A stretch of DNA of 64,000 nucleotides, from NCBI RefSeq assembly GCF_004217495.1, contig NZ_SHLC01000001.1, positions 434,001 to 498,000 of the forward strand, written 5' to 3'. The stretch is from Microterricola gilva. Its GTDB lineage: Bacteria; Actinomycetota; Actinomycetes; Actinomycetales; Microbacteriaceae. Below the pieces are notes generated by a model that was not told the DNA's origin, did no database searches, and saw only the letters and a program-made list of their open reading frames with translations. The position numbers and the translations under genes were made by a program. Of the stretch, positions 59,001 to 64,000 are shown one piece after another. Positions within the stretch are counted from its first letter, which is position 1, and the number at the start of each line of letters is the position of its first letter.

Positions 59001-59081
59001 GGAACAGCCATGCCTCCTGGCAGCGTCCTCTTCAGGCTGGGGCCGAACGGTGACCCGATTGTGCTGCGGAGGTTCCGATGA
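56013..59081 (+). CDS. T7SS-associated polymorphic toxin with TNT-like and second C-terminal domain
   Basis: A 1022-residue protein. Residues 1-~220 are helical and WXG-like, interrupted by a Tyr/Gly-rich stretch (TDYGYGYGGYGASGAY). Hydrophobic segments occupy ~240-400. A Gly/Ser-rich linker lies at ~520-562 and an acidic linker follows. Residues ~690-795 resemble the tuberculosis necrotizing toxin NAD glycohydrolase: SLDRFGHDGGKFLS, FESRALPPSNLS and IAPAFGRDGGGLQ, keeping the two arginines and the glutamine; the histidine of the TNT YHQYEV segment appears to be Ser. A further ~225 residues follow, less GC-rich at DNA level, with GGEVYGVAFPATGIAHRVPV and HFLEGGHTAVRLPE; I do not recognise this domain. 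The stop overlaps the next gene as ATGA. Confidence 0.8.
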   Translation: MAEHINPAAIPGDALQPELLVQHADSLAKAASGTRDHGAEVVAEWQKLSAYYTAPEGPQLFAVMTPVGPATSAFGDNLDVVVAALKAFADEVIPIKAELARLKGEAQTFVDTTVKNGVDVKYTDYGYGYGGYGASGAYAGYGYNAFGSYTQAAEDNPVTRTHHQNWDENQGAVDENNALIAAVSAQQVKLWAAERTCANTIRALFGADPLRSMQSEDDALGYGLSEIPEGTEMPWGAATKRTEGCAEASLTFVFEDVIWKGIAVGGVWGTVTGLGTLLLGYNPATGDFFSGDAYGAAWSGLGMLGFGLATAGPLGIVGGFVPGPVGDFFRGGQEAVVNTLKGVVAWDTWAENPGEALGSSIFNIATIVIPAGAVVGGVKTATGAANALGKAAKIVDMVDPGAWLSKGVLGGSKFIAPSVADLLKSLDFNLGDNMGNLFDGSTLKIANFDGSTFDFTPPKADVPDSFDVPPARGTDAADIPVRMPESVVAGAPGSSQFLSPDTHIGGTGTTVLDTPPSHGGGTGSGSGSGNGTGSGSGTGAGGGSGAGTGTGGGSGHGSNTGADGADGVPPKDPADVADPSDPPKKPWDPEMGDPVLSDADYGPGFERVPDRTDSNPIDDNYGDVRPDGESGRLDDKYAHPGTVSDDVAHMIEDPTAPYGRGDDGTPYSREEWESRYTDEDGYPIYPGNDGGKLGSFVEFDNIADFKAHYGESLDRFGHDGGKFLSFPEMSFESRALPPSNLSATYSVFEIGDSLPDGYRIEVSEIAPAFGRDGGGLQVRFLDPDGQPVSVASLLDGENPLLSRSTDDSSTLRLGDDNDLRFESSSTSDSLIENAFHRAEQDGTVESPGNVGVPPTVLSAAELQQIRTDGYSVAFFGDDNLKYYQQPQTTLGANGRPFFVMPGSDAVLVQNAHDAARYTGMSPSTLRAYTNGGEVYGVAFPATGIAHRVPVAADAQGWAHFLEGGHTAVRLPESGASGGPLRSGYLVNPVRELVVPGGTAMPPGSVLFRLGPNGDPIVLRRFR

Positions 59082-59293
59082 AGACGTGGGAGGAACAGGG
59101 CTGCGAGGTGTGTCGGCAGCAGTGGATGAGCGGTGACCGGCCACAGTATCTTGCTACAAATATTGAGCGACACACGACGCTTTTTCGTTGTGTCGTGTGT
59201 GGTAGTTATTGGGAGGATCGCGAGCGATACGCTGTTGAGGTGACGAAGAGCGAAGCAGCACTCTATGGCGAGCAGATTCTCGACAATGGTTGA
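59078..59293 (+). CDS. Small CxxC zinc-ribbon-like protein, candidate immunity protein
   Basis: A 71-residue protein with two CxxC pairs (GCEVCRQQW near residue 9 and RCVVCGSYW near 38), as in a zinc ribbon, and SGDRPQYLATNIERHTTLF between. Its ATG overlaps the toxin stop by four bases, the usual position of a cognate immunity gene. A second, frameshifted copy is recognisable at 61620-61848 in front of another SseB-like gene. The function is inferred only from position. Confidence 0.65.
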   Translation: MKTWEEQGCEVCRQQWMSGDRPQYLATNIERHTTLFRCVVCGSYWEDRERYAVEVTKSEAALYGEQILDNG

Positions 59294-59678
59294 TCTCGGG
59301 AGACCCACGACGCTCCTGGAACGCGCGATACTGAGATCGAGCCGCCAGCAGCTCAGCATGCAGTCATTGCTCTGGATTCTGGCGGCCAGCGAATTGATCG
59401 TTCCCACCACCGAGGACTTCCACGGAAACGTGGATGAATTCAAGCCGTTGCTCTTGGCGGCAGACGATGCGCTCTATCTTGCAGTCTTCACTCATGCCGA
59501 TCAGATCGGAAGTTACGCCGCGACTGCCCCCGCGTACGTGACCATGGCAGGTGAATCGGTGCTCATGCGGATGCCGCCGGGTGCTGGACTCATCGTCAAC
59601 GCGGGCACTGCTCGTGGTTTCGAACTCCCCGCCGATGGCCTGGCCGCAATCGTTGACGAGATCACCGATCGTCATTGA
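59286..59678 (+). CDS. SseB-like protein 1
   Basis: About 130 residues. LLERAILRSSRQQLSMQSLL, LAASELIVPTTED, ALYLAVFTHADQIGSY and MPPGAGLIVNAG-type segments match the SseB N-terminal domain family, found as an accessory in many toxin systems. The start at 59286 overlaps the preceding stop by eight bases; an ATG at 59265 is also in frame. Paralogues occur at 61845 (shortened) and 63526. Confidence 0.7.
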   Translation: MVDLGRPTTLLERAILRSSRQQLSMQSLLWILAASELIVPTTEDFHGNVDEFKPLLLAADDALYLAVFTHADQIGSYAATAPAYVTMAGESVLMRMPPGAGLIVNAGTARGFELPADGLAAIVDEITDRH

Positions 59679-59763
59679 CGATCGGCGATGCTCGGTACGC
59701 CGTGCAAGGCCGTCGAACCCCGAGTTACCGCGCAAGCCATGACGAAAGTGAGGACTTTCTGGA

Positions 59764-60243
59764 ATGTCTGATGTGTCTGGACCGTGGGCTGAGCGCGAGG
59801 CGTTCAACGCCCTCGGGGTGTTGCTTTACCGGTTGCTGTCAGAAGGCGACGAACGAATCGAACTTTCCGTCAGTGCAACCGTGGCAACGAGCAGCCCCGA
59901 TCTCCTGGCGTTCAACCCGGCTGGTCGCTATCCAACACCGTCGGGTCGTGCCAATAGCGTGCGGGGTTCCGTCGAGCTGTGGCAGGCCATCGACACTCTG
60001 CGGGCTGCGCATTACAAGCCCCAGTTGGGCACGTGGTTCAGCGCGCATATCACGGTGGGTGCTGATGGTAGTGCGACCGCGGAGTGCAACTATGACGCGG
60101 AACCCGAGTGGGAGGTTCCGATCGACCCGATCGCGTACGTGACCGATCTCGAGGCGTTCCCTCGCGATGAGGCACATCAGCCTGAATGGTTGAAGCAGAA
60201 GCTCGTCGAGGGGCGTGCGCGTCTGGCGGCTCGCGACAAGTGA
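59764..60243 (+). CDS. YezG-like (DUF600) immunity protein 1
   Basis: A 159-residue protein. The C-terminal half has the DUF600/YezG pattern: GTWFSAHITV, AECNYDAEPEWEV, AYVTDLEAFPRDE and PEWLKQKLVEG. YezG neutralises the nuclease tail of the YeeF toxin in Bacillus subtilis. No matching nuclease gene directly precedes this copy, so it looks like a stored immunity gene. Its stop overlaps the next gene as GTGA. The last 54 bases belong to a 288-bp near-identical duplication with 62874-63161. Confidence 0.8.
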   Translation: MSDVSGPWAEREAFNALGVLLYRLLSEGDERIELSVSATVATSSPDLLAFNPAGRYPTPSGRANSVRGSVELWQAIDTLRAAHYKPQLGTWFSAHITVGADGSATAECNYDAEPEWEVPIDPIAYVTDLEAFPRDEAHQPEWLKQKLVEGRARLAARDK

Positions 60244-60474
60244 GCACGGCCGGGACGCGCGACGAGGACACCGCGGCCCTGGGTGTCGTGCAGAGGGTGG
60301 CAGCACTGGCGACGGTGCAGAGCTCTGACGAGGAGGGCCTCCTCGTCAGCCTCTGGGACATGGAGATGAGATACACCATAACCGCCAACGATGGCCTCTT
60401 CGTCGTGCAGAGTAGCGACAGGGGCACGGCGCCCTGGCTGGAGATGGCCGGCGAGGGCCTGCCCGTCGCGGCCC
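60187..60474 (+). repeat. 288-bp direct duplication, left copy
   Basis: Matches 62874-63161 with only two differences (C/T in CCGCGGCCCT and A/G in GATGAGATAC). It covers the end of the YezG-like gene and the start of the Imm61-like gene. Similarity continues upstream at a lower level for about 60 bases and stops abruptly at 60474, the deletion point. Confidence 0.9.
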
Positions 60475-60644
60475 AGCGACGGCGCGCCGCTGTTCGCATG
60501 ATGCGGCCCGTGGCCGATGCGCGCGCACGGGCCGTCGCTGAATTGTCGAAGGCGGAGCTCTCGGCCGGCCGGCCGCTTGAGCTCGTACACGCCTTTCTGA
60601 ATCGCGACGGTCTCCGTGTCGCTGGGGCGGTCGACAGAGAATGA
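60240..60644 (+). pseudogene. Imm61-like gene broken by internal deletion
   Basis: The first ~78 codons are nearly identical to the intact Imm61-like gene at 62927. After VAA the sequence jumps (at 60474) to what corresponds to the 3' end of that gene (AGCGACGGCGCGCCG...), out of frame, so about 240 bases of the middle are lost. The frame continues with RRRAAVRMM and a further ~45 unrelated residues to 60644. The product, if made, keeps only the N-terminal part of the fold. It overlaps the YezG-like gene upstream (GTGA) and the 87-residue gene downstream (ATGA). Confidence 0.7.
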
Positions 60645-60904
60645 AACCTCGTGATGCGTTCTTCTCGCGCGCAGATCGGTACTCGCTCGGTATCGACGAC
60701 GAATCTGGACGGCACTTCGCTTCGCTGCCGGTAAGCGCTGGCGTCGTCGACTATGAGGAGTACTACGAATTGACGGACGAGCAGTTCGCGCACTTCCTAG
60801 CGGTGCCGACGGACGCGGTGATCTTCATCGAGGAATGCGGTCGCCGCGAGCACGATGACCTCCTGATGCAGAAGCCAGGCTGGAACCGGGGAATCCCGGT
60901 TTGA
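60641..60904 (+). CDS. Small acidic protein in the immunity array, unknown
   Basis: An 87-residue protein, not recognised. It has VVDYEEYYELTDEQFAHFLA and FIEECGRREHDDLLMQKPGW, an acidic, Tyr-rich composition common among immunity proteins. ATGA and TTGA overlaps join it to both neighbours, so it is translated within the array. Candidate immunity protein by position only. Confidence 0.6.
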   Translation: MKPRDAFFSRADRYSLGIDDESGRHFASLPVSAGVVDYEEYYELTDEQFAHFLAVPTDAVIFIEECGRREHDDLLMQKPGWNRGIPV

Positions 60905-61413
60905 GCGCCCCGTCTGCGCGGGAGGCGATCGTAGCGCTGCTCGTCGCAATCGGTGCCAAGGCGGGGCTGAAGCCGGTACAGCGGCCCGGCATGATCGTGA
61001 GCCTCCGCGACCCCGAGATGGTCTACATGGTCGGCGAGCAGGATGGCCTTGTGATCGTGCAGAGCAGCGAGCGCGGTGGTGGGCCGATCGTAAGGCTGGC
61101 GAGCGAGAGCCTCGATGTCGCGGCGCGCGGCATCCTCATTCTGATTGCGGTTCCGCTCCGGCAACGGCTGGGATACAGCTCAGCGTTTCGCACGCGGAGC
61201 CTGGCACCTGGCGTGCTCCAGGCACCGGATATCGAGGGGTTCCGGCTGAGTGGGACTTCGGGCGGTAGAGCCTGGTCGGCGTGGGTGCCGGACAATGACG
61301 CCGGGCGCGTGATGGCACTCAAACTCTCCGTCATATCCGAAGACTCGCTTGAAGCGGTTGCGGAAGCTCTGTCCACACCGGGCGGCGGCCCGCTCTACTC
61401 CTCTGCCCCGTGA
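60901..61413 (+). CDS. Imm61-like immunity protein 2
   Basis: A 170-residue protein beginning at TTG (SAPSAREAIVALLVAIGAKA) that overlaps the previous stop. It aligns along its whole length with the Imm61-like protein at 54334: DPEMVYMVGEQDGLVIVQSS, LILIAVPLRQRLGY, PDIEGFRLSGTSGG and the end PGGGPLY. It is clearly diverged from the other copies, so this is an old duplication or separate acquisition. Confidence 0.72.
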   Translation: MSAPSAREAIVALLVAIGAKAGLKPVQRPGMIVSLRDPEMVYMVGEQDGLVIVQSSERGGGPIVRLASESLDVAARGILILIAVPLRQRLGYSSAFRTRSLAPGVLQAPDIEGFRLSGTSGGRAWSAWVPDNDAGRVMALKLSVISEDSLEAVAEALSTPGGGPLYSSAP

Positions 61414-61436
61414 CAGGGTGAGACGAGTGTTCCGGA

Positions 61437-61848
61437 ATGGGTGACAACTCCGGAAGCAGTGCAGAGCGCGACGCATTCAATGGGGTTGGAGTCGGCCTGT
61501 ACCGACTCACGCTGGATGGTGACTCGACGGTTGTTTTTCTAGCGAGCATGACGGTGCCGGTGACCTACGAGCGCGTTCGTGCCTTCAACCCGGCTGGTCG
61601 ACTAGGAGTCGGCCGTGATCGGCTCAAAGGTCGCGTGATGGCCATGTTCGCGGATTCCGGCTGCGAGTACTGTCGGGCCTATTGGACGGCGCACATGAAT
61701 GATGAGGTCTGGTTTGTCGGGCCCGGTGGGAATCAAACCGTATTACCAGTGTCGCCAGTGCGGCTCGTATTGGGCGGTACCCGTCGGCGCGTATCCGGCC
61801 GTCGTGGCGAAGGACGTCGTCGATCGCGAGTTGGAGCGCCCCGAATGA
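61437..61848 (+). pseudogene. Decayed YezG-like / CxxC-protein fusion remnant
   Basis: The first ~60 codons (SSAERDAFNGVGVGLYRLTL, AFNPAGRLGVGRDRL) match the N-terminus of the YezG-like protein at 59764, then the similarity stops. The next part, ADSGCEYCRAYW, matches the first CxxC half of the 71-residue protein at 59078. Its second half, PYYQCRQCGSYW, lies in another frame and ends at TGA 61846-61848. So a deletion joined two genes and a frameshift then split the second. The original frame runs on into the following SseB-like remnant. Confidence 0.65.
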
Positions 61849-62045
61849 CAACGAGCTTCGCCGAGGCGGTCGGTGTACGCGTAGGCGCCGTCGAAGACTT
61901 GTCGAGACCGGAGCTCACCGCAGTCAACGTTGGCGCAATTGACGCGGGTGCGCTCCCCACGGACCCCGTGCGGCTGCACAACGAGGCAGGTACCGTGTTC
62001 TGCCACGGTGATTTCGCCATCGCCTACTTGACAGAGGGGGCGTGA
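61845..62045 (+). CDS. Shortened SseB-like remnant
   Basis: A 66-residue frame starting at ATG 61845, which overlaps the stop of the decayed CxxC gene exactly as at 59078/59286. ALPTDPVRLHNEAGTVFCHG and DFAIAYLTEG match the middle of the SseB-like protein at 63526 (MPSDPVLLHDDKGTFLALFS); the N-terminal part is diverged and the C-terminal half is lost. Probably non-functional. The stop overlaps the orphan nuclease tail as GTGA. Confidence 0.55.
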   Translation: MTTSFAEAVGVRVGAVEDLSRPELTAVNVGAIDAGALPTDPVRLHNEAGTVFCHGDFAIAYLTEGA

Positions 62046-62473
62046 ACCCGGTCGATGGAGCCAATCACGCGCACGTCTTCCAGACAGACGCGGAGGGCCG
62101 CACCGTACTCGCGCACACGGATCAGCTCTCACTAGGCGACGCCGACCGTTCGGCTTCGGTGCAGAGCCGGGTCGGGCATGAGGGTGGCGATGGCTACGAA
62201 GGCGGGCACCTATTCGGCAACGGCTACGGTGGTGGCGGAGAGTACACGAACACCGTTGCCATGTTGCGCGATCTGAATCGCGGTGCCGGCGACAGTTTCT
62301 TCAACCTGGAGAATCAGTGGCGGGCGCTGCTGAAGGCCGATCCCGATGTACAGATCGAAGTCGACATTCGCCCGCACTACCCGGCGGATGGCGGCAGGGT
62401 CCCCAGCAAGGTTGAAGTGGAATTCACCATCAACGGTGGCGATCCCGAATGGAAGGTCTTCAAGAATGGATGA
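62042..62473 (+). CDS. Orphan YeeF-like nuclease toxin tail
   Basis: A 143-residue protein without the long N-terminal delivery region of a toxin. The pattern GGHLFGNGYGGGGEYTNTVA, LNRGAGDSFFNLENQWRALL, VQIEVDIRPHYP and a closing strand VEVEFTINGGDPEWKVFKNG matches the C-terminal DNA/RNA non-specific endonuclease domain of YeeF/YobL-type toxins, including the catalytic His of GGHL. It is followed, with an 8-nt overlap, by a YezG-like gene, the known immunity type for that nuclease. It looks like a displaced toxin cassette. Confidence 0.75.
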   Translation: MNPVDGANHAHVFQTDAEGRTVLAHTDQLSLGDADRSASVQSRVGHEGGDGYEGGHLFGNGYGGGGEYTNTVAMLRDLNRGAGDSFFNLENQWRALLKADPDVQIEVDIRPHYPADGGRVPSKVEVEFTINGGDPEWKVFKNG

Positions 62474-62930
62474 CGAACGCGGCCTGATGGCTGAGCAGGA
62501 AGCGCTCGCCGTGGTCGGTCGGCAGCTGTACCGAATCATCCCGGAGGGGGCGCGCGCCGTCGTGTTTCGTGCCGCAGTGCTCTCCGCGGTCATGTCGGCT
62601 TCCGCTGTCGCAGAGGCCGAAGACGGATCGACGAGCGCTCTTCGTCTTGGCGGGAAGCTCGACAGCGATGACGTCGACGCGCTGCGAAGCCTCATGTATC
62701 GGCCGGGCAGTGGCACGTGGTTCAGCCTGGAGCTGACCGTGACCGCACAACAGAGCATGACATCCAGATTCAATTACGACGACGAACCCGACTTCGGTCT
62801 CGGCGGTGTGGACCCGATCGCGTACGTGACGGATCAGGACGCGTTCCCTCGCGATGAGGCGCGTCAGCCGGAGTGGTTGAAGCAGAAGCTCGTCGAGGGG
62901 CGTGCGCGTCTGGCGGCTCGCGACAAGTGA
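62466..62930 (+). CDS. YezG-like (DUF600) immunity protein 2
   Basis: A 154-residue protein with the DUF600/YezG pattern SLMYRPGSGTWFSLEL, RFNYDDEPDFG, AYVTDQDAFPRDE and PEWLKQKL. It overlaps the orphan nuclease tail by 8 nt, so this is the likely cognate pair. The N-terminal half is strongly diverged from the copy at 59764 while the C-terminal ~18 residues are identical, because they fall in the 288-bp duplication. Confidence 0.82.
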   Translation: MDDERGLMAEQEALAVVGRQLYRIIPEGARAVVFRAAVLSAVMSASAVAEAEDGSTSALRLGGKLDSDDVDALRSLMYRPGSGTWFSLELTVTAQQSMTSRFNYDDEPDFGLGGVDPIAYVTDQDAFPRDEARQPEWLKQKLVEGRARLAARDK

Positions 62931-63161
62931 GCACGGCCGGGACGCGCGACGAGGACACCGCGGCTCTGGGTGTCGTGCAGAGGGTGGCAGCACTGGCGAC
63001 GGTGCAGAGCTCTGACGAGGAGGGCCTCCTCGTCAGCCTCTGGGACATGGAGATGAGGTACACCATAACCGCCAACGATGGCCTCTTCGTCGTGCAGAGT
63101 AGCGACAGGGGCACGGCGCCCTGGCTGGAGATGGCCGGCGAGGGCCTGCCCGTCGCGGCCC
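62874..63161 (+). repeat. 288-bp direct duplication, right copy
   Basis: Right partner of the duplication at 60187-60474, spaced 2687 bases away. Here the Imm61-like gene continues intact. Confidence 0.9.
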
Positions 63162-63448
63162 GTGGCCTGCTGCTCATGCTGGCCTCGCGCGTGCGACGGA
63201 ACCTGGGGTACCCACCGATCGCGAAAGCGCTGGACTCGGCGGGGATGCTGCCGGGCGTCTCTCTGGAGCCGGACGTCGACGGGCTACGGCTGCGCTGGAG
63301 TGAGAACGGCGAGCCTTGTTCCGCGTGGTTCCCGGACAGCATCCAGGGGCGCAGGTCTGCGGCGCAGTTCGCGCAGATCGCCGGACGCTCTCTCGACGAG
63401 CTGGAACGGTCGCTCACGTCCAGCGACGGCGCGCCGTTGTTCGCATGA
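62927..63448 (+). CDS. Imm61-like immunity protein 3
   Basis: A 173-residue protein starting at GTG in the overlap GTGA. Complete Imm61-like pattern: WDMEMRYTITANDGLFVVQS, DRGTAPWLEMA, LLLMLASRVRRNLGYPPIA, PDVDGLRLRWSENGEP and the end SDGAPLFA. Its 5' part is almost identical to the broken copy at 60240, which therefore arose from this gene or a common recent parent. Confidence 0.78.
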   Translation: MSTAGTRDEDTAALGVVQRVAALATVQSSDEEGLLVSLWDMEMRYTITANDGLFVVQSSDRGTAPWLEMAGEGLPVAARGLLLMLASRVRRNLGYPPIAKALDSAGMLPGVSLEPDVDGLRLRWSENGEPCSAWFPDSIQGRRSAAQFAQIAGRSLDELERSLTSSDGAPLFA

Positions 63449-63525
63449 TTCCGGAGATGACGGCGCCGGTGCACGGCGCCGTCAATGCGTACGATTGCGA
63501 GGGCGCGACGACAGAAAGAGGCACC

Positions 63526-63924
63526 ATGAACTCGGCACGACCGGCAACTGTGCTGGAACGAGCGATCGCCCGCGCGCAGGCGGGCACGCTCTCCGCGCCA
63601 ACCGTTCTCTGGACGCTGGCAGCCAGCGAGCTGATCATCATCAACCGGGATGCGGTGGATGACGGGGCCATGCCGTCGGATCCCGTGCTGCTGCACGACG
63701 ACAAGGGGACCTTCCTCGCCCTGTTCAGTCACCGCGAGCTGGCGGCCGCATACCTGACAGACGGGCACGCGGCGGTCGCCATCGCCGGACTTCAGCTGCT
63801 CAGGCGCTTGCCCGACGGCGTCGGCATCGTGATGAACCCCGGCTCGCGGCTGGGCTTCGAGGTGCCGGGCGACGGAGTGCAGGCCTTCGTCGCCGATCTG
63901 ATGGGCGACGTCAGCGGTAGCTGA
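63526..63924 (+). CDS. SseB-like protein 2
   Basis: A 132-residue protein, ATG behind AAAGAGG. TVLERAIARAQAGTLSAPTV, LAASELIIINRD, TFLALFSHRELAAAYLTDG and LPDGVGIVMNPGSRLGFEVP match the SseB N-terminal domain and the protein at 59286. It is the last gene of the array and ends 14 bases inside a convergent minus-strand gene. Confidence 0.72.
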   Translation: MNSARPATVLERAIARAQAGTLSAPTVLWTLAASELIIINRDAVDDGAMPSDPVLLHDDKGTFLALFSHRELAAAYLTDGHAAVAIAGLQLLRRLPDGVGIVMNPGSRLGFEVPGDGVQAFVADLMGDVSGS

Positions 63925-64000
63925 CGCGCTGCAGGCGTCCGGCGGCGACGAGGTCGCGGATGCCGGTGAAATCGTCGGCGAGGGTGAAGCGCAGCCCGCC
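63911..64000 (-). CDS. C-terminal fragment of an unidentified protein
   Basis: Twenty-nine codons enter from the right edge of the window and end at TGA (63911-63913): FTLADDFTGIRDLVAAGRLQ and VSYR. Composition and codon use look coding. It is too short to identify. It converges on the SseB-like gene with a 14-nt overlap. Confidence 0.5.
   Translation of the reverse strand, partial: GGLRFTLADDFTGIRDLVAAGRLQRVSYR

Noticed and set aside
59170..59200. Inverted repeat ACACACGAC / GTCGTGTGT with 13-base loop
   Set aside because: It lies inside the coding region of the CxxC protein and encodes part of it; probably chance in a low-GC stretch.

Overview
This window is high-GC actinobacterial DNA. 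The RpoB and RpoC sequences, the extremely compact operons with 1-11 nt overlaps, and the particular set of accessory clusters suggest a member of the Microbacteriaceae (order Micrococcales). That placement is inferred from the sequence, not from a database match.

Layout. (1) 1-5724, all minus strand: metabolic and housekeeping genes. These are an ornithine-cyclodeaminase-family protein (cut by the window edge), a proline racemase/hydroxyproline epimerase-family enzyme, a CGNR zinc-finger protein, a SprT-like metalloprotein, a TPR-like protein, a lipoprotein of the PQQ-dependent sugar dehydrogenase family and a spermidine-synthase-like protein. (2) 5829-13509: the rpoB-rpoC operon with a recognisable promoter and terminator; both genes start at TTG. 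(3) 13643-29082: a signalling cluster. It holds a Ser/Thr kinase that ends right after its transmembrane helix, a 2021-residue single-pass protein with a very large Ig-like ectodomain, a MoxR ATPase, a DUF58 protein, a transglutaminase-like membrane protein that lacks Cys and His at the expected catalytic positions, an FHA protein, a PP2C phosphatase, and a tail-anchored protein with seven to eight repeats of a D-[DE]-[AS]-T-R-[IV]-V motif. (4) 30105-41677: a type IV pilus locus (pilB, pilT, pilC, major pilin, three minor pilin-like genes, prepilin peptidase, pilM, pilN, pilO), followed by several strong hairpins and three unassigned genes. (5) 44624-54184, minus strand: a type VII secretion (T7SS) operon with EccC, EccD, an FHA/zinc-ribbon protein, two MinD-like proteins with unusual P-loops and accessory proteins. 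No full-length EccB, EccE or mycosin is present in the window. (6) 54334-63924, plus strand: the presumed substrates. There is an Imm61-like gene, three small ESAT-6/WXG100-type proteins and a 1022-residue polymorphic toxin with a TNT-like domain followed by a second C-terminal domain. After these comes a tightly overlapping array of immunity-type genes (small CxxC protein, SseB-like, YezG-like, Imm61-like) with visible duplications, deletions and frameshifts, and an orphan YeeF-like nuclease tail beside its own YezG-like partner.

How the parts fit. Regions 5 and 6 face away from each other. A 22-base element, matching at 21 positions, lies 68-70 bases upstream of both the first Imm61-like gene and the first WXG100 gene, suggesting shared control. 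The immunity array looks like a record of past toxin exchanges: old immunity genes are retained, duplicated or decaying, and one displaced toxin tail remains. In region 3, kinase, phosphatase, FHA reader and a threonine-repeat protein together suggest a multisite phosphorylation scaffold. No tRNA, rRNA, CRISPR array or transposase was seen.
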